Source: Neoasaia chiangmaiensis (GTDB taxonomy: Bacteria > Pseudomonadota > Alphaproteobacteria > Acetobacterales > Acetobacteraceae). From it: a stretch of DNA of 64,000 nt. This document shows positions 9,422 to 17,498 of this stretch, in pieces. Position 1 is the first letter of the stretch. Each line of letters starts with the position of its first letter. Both the position numbers and the translations under genes were made by a program. A model generated the notes under the pieces. The model was not told the origin of the DNA and made no database searches. It worked only from the letters and a program-made list of their open reading frames with translations. Where the stretch lies: NCBI RefSeq assembly GCF_002005465.1, contig NZ_CP014691.1, positions 496,001 through 560,000 on the forward strand, read 5' to 3'.

Positions 9422-9982
9422 ATGGGCGATCTCACTGATAAAGAACTGAAAAACCTCAAGCCAAAGGCCAAGCTCTACAAGGTGACGGACCGCGACGGGA
9501 TGCACGCCGCTGTCACGCCGAGCGGGGTCATTTCATTCCGGTATCAGTACCGAGTAAACGGGCGGCAGGAGATCTTGACCATCGGCCGCTACAGCGCCGA
9601 GGCGGCGCGCACGCTGACACGGGCGCCCGACGCACTGGAATACGGAATGGATGTGTCGCTTGCGGAGGCGAGGACGCTTTTGGGGCGCGCCAGGCGCCAG
9701 GTCGAGCGGGGTGAGTCGCCGTCGAAAGCCAAGGTGGAGAAGCGCACTGCGTCAGCCGAAGCGTTCACCTTCGGCGGTTGGGCGGAAGCGTATTTCAAGC
9801 ACAAGGCCGATCCCAAGTCGGGAGCAGAAAGACTGGCCGACAGCACGCTAGCGATGCGCCGCTCTGTCTATGATCGCGCCATCGCGGCAAACTTGTCGAA
9901 GCTCAAGCTGGGGGAGGTGACGCCACAGCGTCTCAAGCGTCTCTGCGACGAGGTCAAAGAGAAACGCGGGCCGGCCGTCACC
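9422..9982 (+). pseudogene. Truncated tyrosine integrase (DUF4102 N-terminal domain only)
   Basis: From ATG 9422 about 187 residues match the N-terminal part of P4-type island integrases: the DUF4102 arm-binding domain (LTDKELKNLKP, LTIGRY, LAEARTLLGRAR) and the start of the SAM-like core-binding domain (TFGGWAEAYFKH to KEKRGPAV). Homology stops near 9982, and the remaining frame to 10231 is Ser/Arg/Ala-rich and unlike an integrase. The catalytic R...HxxR...Y domain is absent, so the gene is a remnant that could bind arm sites but not recombine. Confidence 0.85.
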
Positions 9983-10227
9983 ACATCGAGTCCCTCGCTG
10001 ACGATATCAACCACCCGATCGTCAAGCTCCGCCACGCAGCGCGCATCCTCGGCATCCTGGGGCCCGAGCGCGCTGCAGCGGCGCAGCTCGGCCGTGAGGT
10101 CATCGGAAGCGGGCGGGGCAACGGTCGGGGCGATCTCAGCGGCCGGCGTGGAGGGACGCCGGTTGATCGCGAAGAGGGTCGCGATGAAGGCTGCGGTCCG
10201 GGCGCCCGGCGTAACTTTTGAATGCGA
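9983..10227. other. Unassigned island segment between the integrase stump and the JAMM fragment
   Basis: No complete gene. The integrase frame continues as compositionally odd sequence to 10231. The +1 frame encodes a more protein-like stretch beginning HIESLADDINHPIVKLRHAA and ending in Gly/Arg-rich sequence before a stop near 10220. It may be the tail of a deleted island gene, but I recognise no family. Confidence 0.4.
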
Positions 10228-10617
10228 TTAGATCGTGAGCGCGACGTTGGCGGGCGCGGCGCGCCGGACGAACATATAGGCGGCGGCCTCGAGGTGGAGA
10301 AAGTACCGTAGCCGGACGATCAGCAGCGCTGAGAAATCGATGTCCCGCTCGCCGTTGACCAGGCTCTGCATCGAGATGACGTCCTCGTGGCTCGGCCGGA
10401 CCGGAAAGCTGGGGTGGGAATGCCACTCGCCCAGATAGTTGAAGCGTTTGAAATCGGAGCCGGTCTTTCGAAAGAAGATGTCGAGCGCTTGCGCATGATG
10501 GTCGGGACTGCGGACGAAATGCGCAGCCGTCCCGGTCGTTTCGTCGACCGAGAAGTCGACGATGCGGAAATGATCGGGTGCGACTTGCTCTCCCATGAGG
10601 ATGCCGCCGATCTCAAG
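10228..10617 (-). pseudogene. JAMM/JAB (Mov34/MPN/PAD-1) metalloprotease, N-terminus missing
   Basis: About 129 residues carry a full JAMM zinc site: the Glu of LEIGGILMG and then HSHP, seven-residue spacing, S-x-x-D (in WHSHPSFPVRPSHED). Such bacterial JAB peptidases cleave ubiquitin-like or E1/E2-conjugated proteins and often sit with ThiF (E1) genes in defence loci. No E1, E2 or ubiquitin-like gene remains here. Homology starts right at the breakpoint (about 10612-10620) with an opposite-strand HsdS fragment, so 10-30 N-terminal residues seem lost. In-frame ATGs exist inside the HsdS antisense (for example at 10650), so a chimeric product is possible. Confidence 0.75.
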
Positions 10618-11085
10618 CGAACATCCTTCCCGACTCGCGCCGACGCGCATTATTGGGCGACCGAAGGGGACCTGCTGATAACGAGGAGCAACACCCCCGA
10701 ACTTGTCGGTCATGCTGCCATCCACTCCGGCAGTCCCGTCCACTGCATCTACCCCGACCTGATGATGAAGCTGAGGCTCGATAAGAGCCGCACCGACACT
10801 CGGTTCGTCTGGTATTGGCTTCAATCAACAGTGGTTCGCGACCACATCAAACGGTTCGCCAAGGGCACAAGCCCGACAATGAAAAAGATTTCGCAGTCCA
10901 TCGTCGGGGCCATTCCGTTCCCTGTACATCTCTCCATTGACCAACAAACAGATATCGTCGCAAAGCTCCGCACCTTCCAAGAAAAGCTCGACGCAGTGCG
11001 CGTGCTTCAAATCGAAACCGCCACCGAGTTGGACGCCATGCTTCCCGCCATTCTCGACAAAGCGTTCAGGGGGGAGTTGTCATGA
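10618..11085 (+). pseudogene. Type I restriction specificity subunit HsdS, C-terminal fragment
   Basis: About 155 residues match the second target-recognition domain and C-terminal conserved helix of HsdS: EGDLLITRSNT, LVGHAA, FVWYWLQS, SPTMKKISQ, IPFPVHLSIDQQTDIVAKL and the closing AFRGELS. The first TRD and central helix are missing. No hsdM or hsdR is present. The open frame begins at 10387, but its first 75 codons are antisense to the JAMM fragment. The stop overlaps the SIR2 start by 4 nt, which suggests the SIR2 gene belonged to the type I operon. Confidence 0.82.
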
Positions 11086-12143
11086 CCTTTTTCGCCATCA
11101 GAGGAAGCCGACAGCTAACGTCCGAGGAATTCCTGGCCCATCTCGCGCTTGCGATCAGGCTGGAAAACGTCGGCGTCCTGCTTGGTGCCGGAGCCTCCAA
11201 AGGCGTCGGCGGCATGGTGATGGCGGACGTATGGGCGCTCCTCACGAGCGAATACGACGAACAAGTCCAGTTCCTTCGGGACAACAAGTTTCTTCCGGAC
11301 GGCGAGCAGGGCAACGTTGAACTCTTGCTGGACCGGCTGGAAATCGCCTGTCTGGACGGCGAACGAATCGGCGCTGACCTGACCAAGCTGAAGGCGGCGC
11401 GGCACGCCCTGCGCAAGGTTGTGCTGCGAGCCGCCATTCTTGACGAAAAGCTATGGTCCGAACCGGATCAGGCGATCCTGAATCCCAAGCTGTCGGACCA
11501 CATCAGACTTGTGTCGCGTCTTGCCGGCAACCGGCAGCCCGGTCAGGCCGCGCCGTGGGCATTCACGACCAACTACGACCTTGCGCTGGAATGGTCGGCC
11601 GAGGCGCTGGGCCTTCATTGCGTCAACGGCTTTTCAGGAACGCATGACCGCGCTTTCCGGCCGAGCAGTTTCGACCTTGGTCTTCGCAACGTGCAGGCGC
11701 GCGGCGAGGCGCGCTTCGGCACATACAACCTCTACCTTGGCAAGCTTCACGGCTCGATTTCATGGACCGCGAGCATGTCAGGCAGCGTGTGCGAATTACC
11801 CAGCGCTAGCGTGAAGCCGCTGGTGGATCAGTTCATCGCGTCCGATCAGCCAGACAACTGGCCGGGTTTCATGATCTTCCCCGGCGCGTCGAAATTCGTT
11901 CAGACCACTGCGTTCGTATATGGCGAGGTCATTCGCCGCTTTACCGAATTTCTCTCCCGTCCGAACGCCTGCCTTATCGTCAATGGCTACGGATTTACCG
12001 ACGACCACATCAATCGGCTTATCGTTTCGGCGCTACAGAACCCGACCCTGCAACTCATCATCTACCTTCCCGAGATTGACCGTTTGGGCATCTACGACAC
12101 GCTCGCCGCGACCGGCGAGGCGATTAAGCGTCTGAGAACGTAG
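11082..12143 (+). CDS. SIR2-family protein (putative NAD-consuming defence effector)
   Basis: A 353-aa protein with a SIR2-like Rossmann fold: GAGAS at 35-39, catalytic-type N164 in FTTNYDL and H223 in KLHGS, and the conserved NGYGFTDDHINRLI near 301-314. Bacterial proteins of this class (SIR2 of SIR2-HerA, DSR, Thoeris ThsA) degrade NAD+ during phage infection. Here it overlaps the hsdS fragment by 4 nt and has no HerA, ThsB or other partner. The C-terminus stops at LRT, earlier than I would expect for this group, so it may be slightly shortened by deletion. All NADase residues are kept. Confidence 0.8.
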   Translation: MTFFAIRGSRQLTSEEFLAHLALAIRLENVGVLLGAGASKGVGGMVMADVWALLTSEYDEQVQFLRDNKFLPDGEQGNVELLLDRLEIACLDGERIGADLTKLKAARHALRKVVLRAAILDEKLWSEPDQAILNPKLSDHIRLVSRLAGNRQPGQAAPWAFTTNYDLALEWSAEALGLHCVNGFSGTHDRAFRPSSFDLGLRNVQARGEARFGTYNLYLGKLHGSISWTASMSGSVCELPSASVKPLVDQFIASDQPDNWPGFMIFPGASKFVQTTAFVYGEVIRRFTEFLSRPNACLIVNGYGFTDDHINRLIVSALQNPTLQLIIYLPEIDRLGIYDTLAATGEAIKRLRT

Positions 12144-12169
12144 TTATCATCGCCGTCGAGCAAGGTCGG

Positions 12170-12199
12170 GAGAGAAGGTCGAGGAAGGTGCCTTCTCTC
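12170..12199 (+). terminator. Hairpin downstream of the SIR2 gene
   Basis: A perfect 9-bp stem (GAGAGAAGG with CCTTCTCTC) with a 12-nt loop, 27 nt after the SIR2 stop. A T5 run follows 15 nt later, so it is a plausible but not classical terminator. Confidence 0.45.
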
Positions 12200-12310
12200 G
12201 AATCTCAGACCTCTTTTTGCCGTGCTTTCTTCCCACGCTCCTTTATGATGTTGAAAGCGCTATGGCGGGATGATCGCTGTAGAGGATCCGGGAATTGAGC
12301 GTCCTTACCC

Positions 12311-12330
12311 TGATGGTATCGCAGTTGGTA
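12311..12330 (+). repeat. Right-end pair of putative integrase arm sites
   Basis: TGATGGTA at 12311-12318 and AGTTGGTA at 12323-12330 each differ from the left-end TGTTGGTA by one base. They keep its 12-nt spacing and the CG in the spacer. They lie 62 bp inside the right attachment site. Confidence 0.5.
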
Positions 12331-12391
12331 CGGACTTGGAGCCTGAGCGCAAAAGCCCAACACTTACAATGCGAACTCAAGCCCATTGACC

Positions 12392-12407
12392 ATCGAGTGG
12401 GAATGAT
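12392..12407 (+). repeat. Right attachment site (attR core), duplicated guaA tail
   Basis: ATCGAGTGGGAATGAT encodes IEWE-stop in frame after P-L-T, mirroring the guaA C-terminus. The match covers 15 of 16 bases of attL, and weaker similarity continues about 15 bases to the left. Confidence 0.82.
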
Positions 12408-12445
12408 TCCGCGTATTGGCGATCATTGACGACCAGGGAAATTGT

Positions 12446-12814
12446 ATGGTGGCCGATCGCCTGACGATATTTGGTATCAGAAACTGCGACAGCGTGAAAA
12501 AAGCGCGTCAGTGGCTCCTGTCGTGCAACGTTCCTTATGAGTTCCACGACTTCAGGACACAGGGATTACCTCCGGCCAGCCTTGACGCCTGGATCGCCGC
12601 CGTTGGCTGGAAGGAACTGTTGAACCGCAGGGGAACGACCTTCCGTCAACTTCCCGATGCCCAGAAATCTCATCTCGACACCCAAAGTGCGCGTGGTTTG
12701 ATGCTGTCGTATCCAACCTTGATCAAACGCCCCGTTCTGTGCGGATCGTTCGGCATACGCGTCGGTTTCGATCCAGATCTCTATGAAGGGCTGTTCGCAG
12801 CTTGTGGTGACTGA
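12446..12814 (+). CDS. ArsC/Spx-family protein (YffB-like)
   Basis: A 122-aa thioredoxin-fold protein of the ArsC/Spx family. It has TIFGIRNCDSVKKARQWL with a single redox Cys, FHDFRTQG and LIKRPVL. The CDSVKKA version is typical of YffB, which is not a proven arsenate reductase, so a general thiol-redox role is safer. The start is ATG 12446; an in-frame TTG at 12416 lies next to the attR repeat. This is the first chromosomal gene after the island, probably the ancestral neighbour of guaA. It converges on and overlaps the next gene by 34 nt. Confidence 0.85.
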   Translation: MVADRLTIFGIRNCDSVKKARQWLLSCNVPYEFHDFRTQGLPPASLDAWIAAVGWKELLNRRGTTFRQLPDAQKSHLDTQSARGLMLSYPTLIKRPVLCGSFGIRVGFDPDLYEGLFAACGD

Positions 12815-14265
12815 TTGCTCAACTGGGCCAGGATTTCCTGATGCAGCATGGCGGGCGTGAGATCGGCCTGCCGCGGTGACGTTGCCTGACAGCGTCCATC
12901 GACGAACCGTAGCATGACATAAGGTGTCGCGCGGCCCGATTTGTGATGCACGACATTGGGGATGGACGGCCGATGATCTCCGTAGAAGACGAGCAGCGCA
13001 TCGGCACGCATATTTCCAAGATCTGTAATCAGATTGTGCAACATGCGATCGCTATTGGCGAGGTGCGCTCGATAGGCATCCGCCGCGCTGGCCATGCCCA
13101 TCCGGTTGCTCTTCCAGGGGCCGTGATTTTCCATGGAGACACCGTATATCAGCGTCGGCTTTGTGGCGTCGTGAGCAAGACCGGCGATTGACGCACCAAA
13201 AGGAATATCGCCGATATAAGGGCCGACAGCCGCGTCTGGCGCGAAGCGGTCGTCGCCGACAATTTGATTGAAGCCCCAGTTCGGGACGATCCGATGGCGC
13301 GAATAGAACCGCATGTCGTGCGGATGAATGAAGACGCGATCAGGATAGCTGGCGGCCAGACGGTTCGGCAGCGCGAAAGATGTTTCCTGATCCGACGTAA
13401 GGAAAGGATCGTAGCGACGGAAACCCAGCGCACTGTCGTCGCGCCCGCACATGACACCATACTCGGTTCGCATCGTATATGCACCGAAACCGCTCGGCAG
13501 AAGGTTGCCGTGCAGGATCGCTTTATGACGGGCAAGCGCCAGCCCGGGCATCTCCATCGTATCGTTAAACAACTGCCGAGGATCGGCGAACGACTCACAT
13601 TGAATCACGATGAGGAGCGGGGGCGCATCGACAGCTTTCAACGGGGAAATGGGGAGCGGTGGCCGCTCCCGGCGCCACCGGACACTGTACATAACGAGCG
13701 TGGACAGCAAGCCAAAGCGACGGACGTCCGGACCGAGATCGGGACTTTTCATGATTGTCGCACGACGAGCGACCATGAATGAAAGAACACCGAGGACGAA
13801 CGCCACCAGGACGCCGTCAAGACGGCTATCGGAATCGCCTGAGCGAGCAATTCGGACCATGACAAGCAGTAGGCCCATGAAGACGATGGGCAGGGCCACT
13901 CTCAACGCGACGGGAATCGCATGCAGATAGAATTTCGGTGCGCGCAGAAACGAAATGAACACGATCAGGTCAGAGAAGACCAATGGCTCGCCAAGGATTT
14001 CGTATTTGATGTTTGAGCCAACGACCGTGCTCAAAAGGAGCAGCATGGCGATGATCGCGCTGAGCCAGAAGGAGCCAAGAAGTGCTACAAGTCCAGCCAT
14101 GACGATGGCAACGGGCAGAAGGCGCAACACGATGCCGCGCATCGTCCGCAAGCCACGAGGATGAGCGAACCCGTCAATGATCTCCGCGATAACGATGAGG
14201 AGCAACCCCCAGCCGACGAAACTCCACATAGGCGACAACAAAACCCCTTTCGTCGAAATATCCAC
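12781..14265 (-). CDS. LTA synthase-like membrane sulfatase-fold protein
   Basis: A 494-aa protein with about five N-terminal membrane segments (roughly 13-31, 47-80, 117-138, 150-166) and a periplasmic alkaline-phosphatase/sulfatase-fold domain. Metal-site residues are E224 (QCESFAD), nucleophile-like T267 (RTEYG), and D430-H431 (FYGDHRPS), with SMENHGPW between. These match the phosphoglycerol or phosphoethanolamine transferases of the LtaS/MdoB type. It sits divergently next to kpsC, so it may decorate the surface polysaccharide or its lipid anchor; that is inference. Its 3' end overlaps the ArsC-like gene. Confidence 0.82.
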   Translation of the reverse strand: MDISTKGVLLSPMWSFVGWGLLLIVIAEIIDGFAHPRGLRTMRGIVLRLLPVAIVMAGLVALLGSFWLSAIIAMLLLLSTVVGSNIKYEILGEPLVFSDLIVFISFLRAPKFYLHAIPVALRVALPIVFMGLLLVMVRIARSGDSDSRLDGVLVAFVLGVLSFMVARRATIMKSPDLGPDVRRFGLLSTLVMYSVRWRRERPPLPISPLKAVDAPPLLIVIQCESFADPRQLFNDTMEMPGLALARHKAILHGNLLPSGFGAYTMRTEYGVMCGRDDSALGFRRYDPFLTSDQETSFALPNRLAASYPDRVFIHPHDMRFYSRHRIVPNWGFNQIVGDDRFAPDAAVGPYIGDIPFGASIAGLAHDATKPTLIYGVSMENHGPWKSNRMGMASAADAYRAHLANSDRMLHNLITDLGNMRADALLVFYGDHRPSIPNVVHHKSGRATPYVMLRFVDGRCQATSPRQADLTPAMLHQEILAQLSNQSPQAANSPS

Positions 14266-14361
14266 GGCAATCGTGCCCGTGCCTTAGAATTGCAATAAAG
14301 CGCGTGATAGTCGGCATGATGGGTATCGGCACCTGAACGGTTTGGCTATGACGAAAACGCG

Positions 14362-16113
14362 ATGATTTCACGAGATTCTTTTCCCGGCGCATCAACCGAT
14401 GCCGCGAATACCGTGCAGGCCGCATGGCTTAGTCCTCCACCGTTTCGCGGCGCTGTTCGTCTTGCAGAGCCATGTGAGATTTCGCCGACGCTGCCGCCCC
14501 GATCGGGATGGGAGGCTTTGTTTGCCCATATTCGCCGCGAACGCGTAGGCGGCGCTTTCTGGGCGGCGCCACCGGAATGCCGGACGGCCCGGCACATCGT
14601 ATCGTTTCCTCAATCCGAGTCTGAAGCCCGGCAGCTTTGGCACCGCGTCTGCGCGCGTGTTGGCGATGAACCGAAACTGGCTATCGATCATTTTGGCGGA
14701 CGGGGCGATGATCTACTTCGGGAGATCGCCGAGGTTGGGGGCCATTATCTGACGAGGAAGACCGATCTCCGGGACATGCTGCTTCAGGGCGCTTCCGTAT
14801 GGTCGACGGCAACGGATAACTGCGCCGTGCTCGGGCTTATCTACGGTGCACCTGTCAACGTCTGGCCCGATGGCAGCAACGGTCCGGAACGAGGTGATCC
14901 GCGCCATGCGCACACCATCATTCTCGATGGGACGCGCTATTTTTGTCCTTTTACGGGGCAGGCGACTGATGCCGCGACGGCCATCGGCTTTCTCGGTAAC
15001 TGGCGGCGTATGATCGATGCCAACCGGCATGTTGCCGTTTGTGTCGGTATGTCCTGGTGGAAGCGCGCACGGCTCGCCAAATTCCTGTCGAACGAAGAGA
15101 GGCCGCTTTTTCGCCGAAGCGCCTATAGCGCCGTTGCCACCGCGGCAAGGCGGCATGGAGACATCGCCGTCTGGTCGTCACGCGTTCCAAGCCGCCTTCG
15201 ACGATATGCGGACCGTCATGGCGTCGGCATCCAGCTTGTCGAAGATGGATTCATTCGATCGGTGGGTCTGGGAAGCGATCTGTTGCCGCCATCGTCGATC
15301 GTTGTGGATGCGCATGGCATGTATTTCGATCCATCGCAGCCAAGCGATCTCGAGATCCTGCTGACCAGTGGAAATTTTACGCCTGAAGATCGGGACCGTG
15401 CGCGTCGTCTGATTGATCTCCTGGTGAGTTCCAAAATCTCGAAATATGGTGCCGGTCCGGCGCCATATGCTCCTCATATTGGCGCCCGACCGGGTCAGGT
15501 CACAATTCTGGTGCCGGGACAGGTAGCGGATGACCTTTCGATAAGGCTCGGGGCGAAGGACATCGATGGCAACCTCAGCCTGCTGAAACGCGTAAGGCAG
15601 GAAAACCACGATGCGTGGATCGTCTATCGTCCGCACCCGGACGTGGATGCGGGCCACCGGCAGGGAGCCATCCCGGACGATGAAATCCTGCAATACGCCA
15701 ATCAGATTGGACGAGGCGGGACTATCACCGCATGGATCGAGGCATCATCCGAAATTCATACGATAACGTCGCTCGCAGGCTTTGAAGGACTGTTAAGGGA
15801 GCGGCGCGTCGTTACCTACGGCCAGCCATTTTATGCCGGATGGGGATTGACGGTCGATCGTGCGCCGCGCATTCCTCGCCGAAATCGTTCGCGCAACCTT
15901 GAAGAGCTTGTTGCTGCCACGCTCATTTTCTACCCGCGTTACCTGGATCCGGTAACGGAGCTTCCTTGTGGACCGGAGATTTTGGTCTCGCGTTTGAACA
16001 ATCCCGATTTATGGCGTCCCAGTCTGACGATGCGCGTCAGGCGTCTTCAAGGGCGTGTCCGACGTTATGTCGCCATGCACTTCGGTGTATGGCAAACGAG
16101 TTCGCGATCATGA
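14362..16113 (+). CDS. kpsC: KpsC-like capsule beta-Kdo transferase
   Basis: A 583-aa protein. Residues ~225-560 form one clear KpsC (GT99) module: VGMSWWKRARLAKFL, LVEDGFIRSVGLGSDLLPP, VPGQVADDLSIRLGA, YRPHPDVDAGHR, HTITSLAGFEGLLR, YGQPFYAGWGL and LIFYPRYLDP. KpsC builds the poly-Kdo linker between lysophosphatidylglycerol and capsule polymer. Classical KpsC is ~675 aa with two such modules. Here the N-terminal ~220 residues are only faintly similar (WSTATDNCAVLGLIYGAPV) and look degenerate. kpsS follows with a 4-nt overlap. Confidence 0.85.
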   Translation: MISRDSFPGASTDAANTVQAAWLSPPPFRGAVRLAEPCEISPTLPPRSGWEALFAHIRRERVGGAFWAAPPECRTARHIVSFPQSESEARQLWHRVCARVGDEPKLAIDHFGGRGDDLLREIAEVGGHYLTRKTDLRDMLLQGASVWSTATDNCAVLGLIYGAPVNVWPDGSNGPERGDPRHAHTIILDGTRYFCPFTGQATDAATAIGFLGNWRRMIDANRHVAVCVGMSWWKRARLAKFLSNEERPLFRRSAYSAVATAARRHGDIAVWSSRVPSRLRRYADRHGVGIQLVEDGFIRSVGLGSDLLPPSSIVVDAHGMYFDPSQPSDLEILLTSGNFTPEDRDRARRLIDLLVSSKISKYGAGPAPYAPHIGARPGQVTILVPGQVADDLSIRLGAKDIDGNLSLLKRVRQENHDAWIVYRPHPDVDAGHRQGAIPDDEILQYANQIGRGGTITAWIEASSEIHTITSLAGFEGLLRERRVVTYGQPFYAGWGLTVDRAPRIPRRNRSRNLEELVAATLIFYPRYLDPVTELPCGPEILVSRLNNPDLWRPSLTMRVRRLQGRVRRYVAMHFGVWQTSSRS

Positions 16114-17498
16114 ACAATAGTTTTTCGGAAGAGCAGCTAAGAGCGTTGACTGATCATCTGCCTGTCTTGCCGACACGTCACTTTCTCCTCCTGCAAGGGT
16201 TGATGGGGCCATTTTTCGAGCGGATCGGTGAGGCCTTGCGCCGAGATGGCTACGAAGTGTTCAAAGTCAATTTCAATGGCGGAGATCGCTGGTTCTGGAA
16301 TCTCCCTGGTGCGATCAACTATCGGGACACCGTGGAAAACTGGCCCGACGCGCTTCGCCACATCATTCTGCAGCACGGCATCACCGACGTTCTGCTGTTT
16401 GGTGATTGCCGGCCGATGCACAGCGTCGCACTGGACGTATGTCGTAACCTGCACATTCCCGTTCACGTGTTTGAAGAGGGATACCTGCGCCCCGACTGGG
16501 TGACGCTGGAACTGGGCGGCGTCAATGGACATTCAAGCCTGCCGCGCGATCCGGATTATTATGTCAAAACAGCTGGATACCTGCCTCCAGCGCCAGAGCA
16601 TCATGCCGTGCCATCGTCCTTTCGCCGGCGCGCGCTTGAGGGCATCGCCTATAATACGGCCGATATCCTGACACGTTGGTATTTCTCAAACTGGACCAAT
16701 CATCGCCCTTGGCACCCGATCGTTGAAGGTATCGGATGGACCAAACGACTGGCTCGACGCAAGGCCGCACAACGTCGGACGCGGCGCCTTTGTCGGAAGC
16801 TGGAGATGGGCGCCCTGCCTTATTTCCTCTTCCCGCTGCAACTGGATGCGGACGCGCAAGTGCGATTGCATTCCGATTTCTCCGGCATCGAAGATGCAAT
16901 CGATCGGGTTGTCGTCTCCTTCGCAAAATTTGCCCCGAAGACGGCACGTCTGGTCATCAAGGAGCATCCGCTGGATAACGGCGTTAAGGACTGGCGTGCG
17001 ATTGTTCGTCGGAAAGCCCAGGAGTGCGGCGTCGGTCCACGTGTCGGCTATATGGAAGCAGGCGACATCGCGCTGGTTGTGGGTAATGCGGCCGGCGTTG
17101 TCACGATCAACAGCACCACGGGAACGCTCGCCGTGGCCCAGAACATTCCAACCATTACGTTAGGCCGGGCAGTCTACGATCTCGCTGGCATCACACACCA
17201 GGGCCCACTGGATGAATTCTGGCATCACCCAACAGCACCGGATCGTGAAGTGTTCGCTGCCTTCCGTCGTGTCCTGATCGAACGCTGCCTTATCCCGGGC
17301 GGCTTCTTTTCCGACGAGGCTTTGGACACCCTTGTAAAAGCCGCCACGAAACGGCTGGAGCAACATTCACCGATCGCGTTTGCCGCAGCATCCAAAGCAA
17401 GACAGCATCAGCGCTTCAGCGATACATTCCATCGGGCACAAAACCCTCTGGATCGCGCCACCGCCTCCATCGCCCACGCCGTTGCACCGACATTATGA
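16110..17498 (+). CDS. kpsS: KpsS-like capsule beta-Kdo transferase
   Basis: A 462-aa protein starting at ATG 16110, overlapping the kpsC stop. Family signatures are HFLLLQGLMGPFFERIG, KVNFNGGDRWFW, LFGDCRPMHS, VFEEGYLRPDWVTLE, FLFPLQLDAD and VTINSTTGTLA. KpsS adds the first Kdo to the phosphatidylglycerol acceptor on the cytoplasmic face of the inner membrane. It forms a coupled run kpsC-kpsS-glycosyltransferase. Confidence 0.9.
   Translation: MNNSFSEEQLRALTDHLPVLPTRHFLLLQGLMGPFFERIGEALRRDGYEVFKVNFNGGDRWFWNLPGAINYRDTVENWPDALRHIILQHGITDVLLFGDCRPMHSVALDVCRNLHIPVHVFEEGYLRPDWVTLELGGVNGHSSLPRDPDYYVKTAGYLPPAPEHHAVPSSFRRRALEGIAYNTADILTRWYFSNWTNHRPWHPIVEGIGWTKRLARRKAAQRRTRRLCRKLEMGALPYFLFPLQLDADAQVRLHSDFSGIEDAIDRVVVSFAKFAPKTARLVIKEHPLDNGVKDWRAIVRRKAQECGVGPRVGYMEAGDIALVVGNAAGVVTINSTTGTLAVAQNIPTITLGRAVYDLAGITHQGPLDEFWHHPTAPDREVFAAFRRVLIERCLIPGGFFSDEALDTLVKAATKRLEQHSPIAFAAASKARQHQRFSDTFHRAQNPLDRATASIAHAVAPTL

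Larger units (their letters stand above)
9187..12407 (+). mobile_element. Degenerate genomic island inserted in the 3' end of guaA
   Basis: The region is bounded by a 16-bp direct repeat, ATCGAGTGGGAGTGAT at 9187-9202 and the same with one change at 12392-12407. The right copy also still encodes the tail TIEWE-stop in frame, as guaA does. The guaA 3' end is a known integration site for tyrosine-recombinase islands. Inside are an integrase stump, a JAMM protease fragment, an HsdS C-terminal fragment and a SIR2 gene. With no catalytic integrase domain the element should be immobile on its own. Confidence 0.85.
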
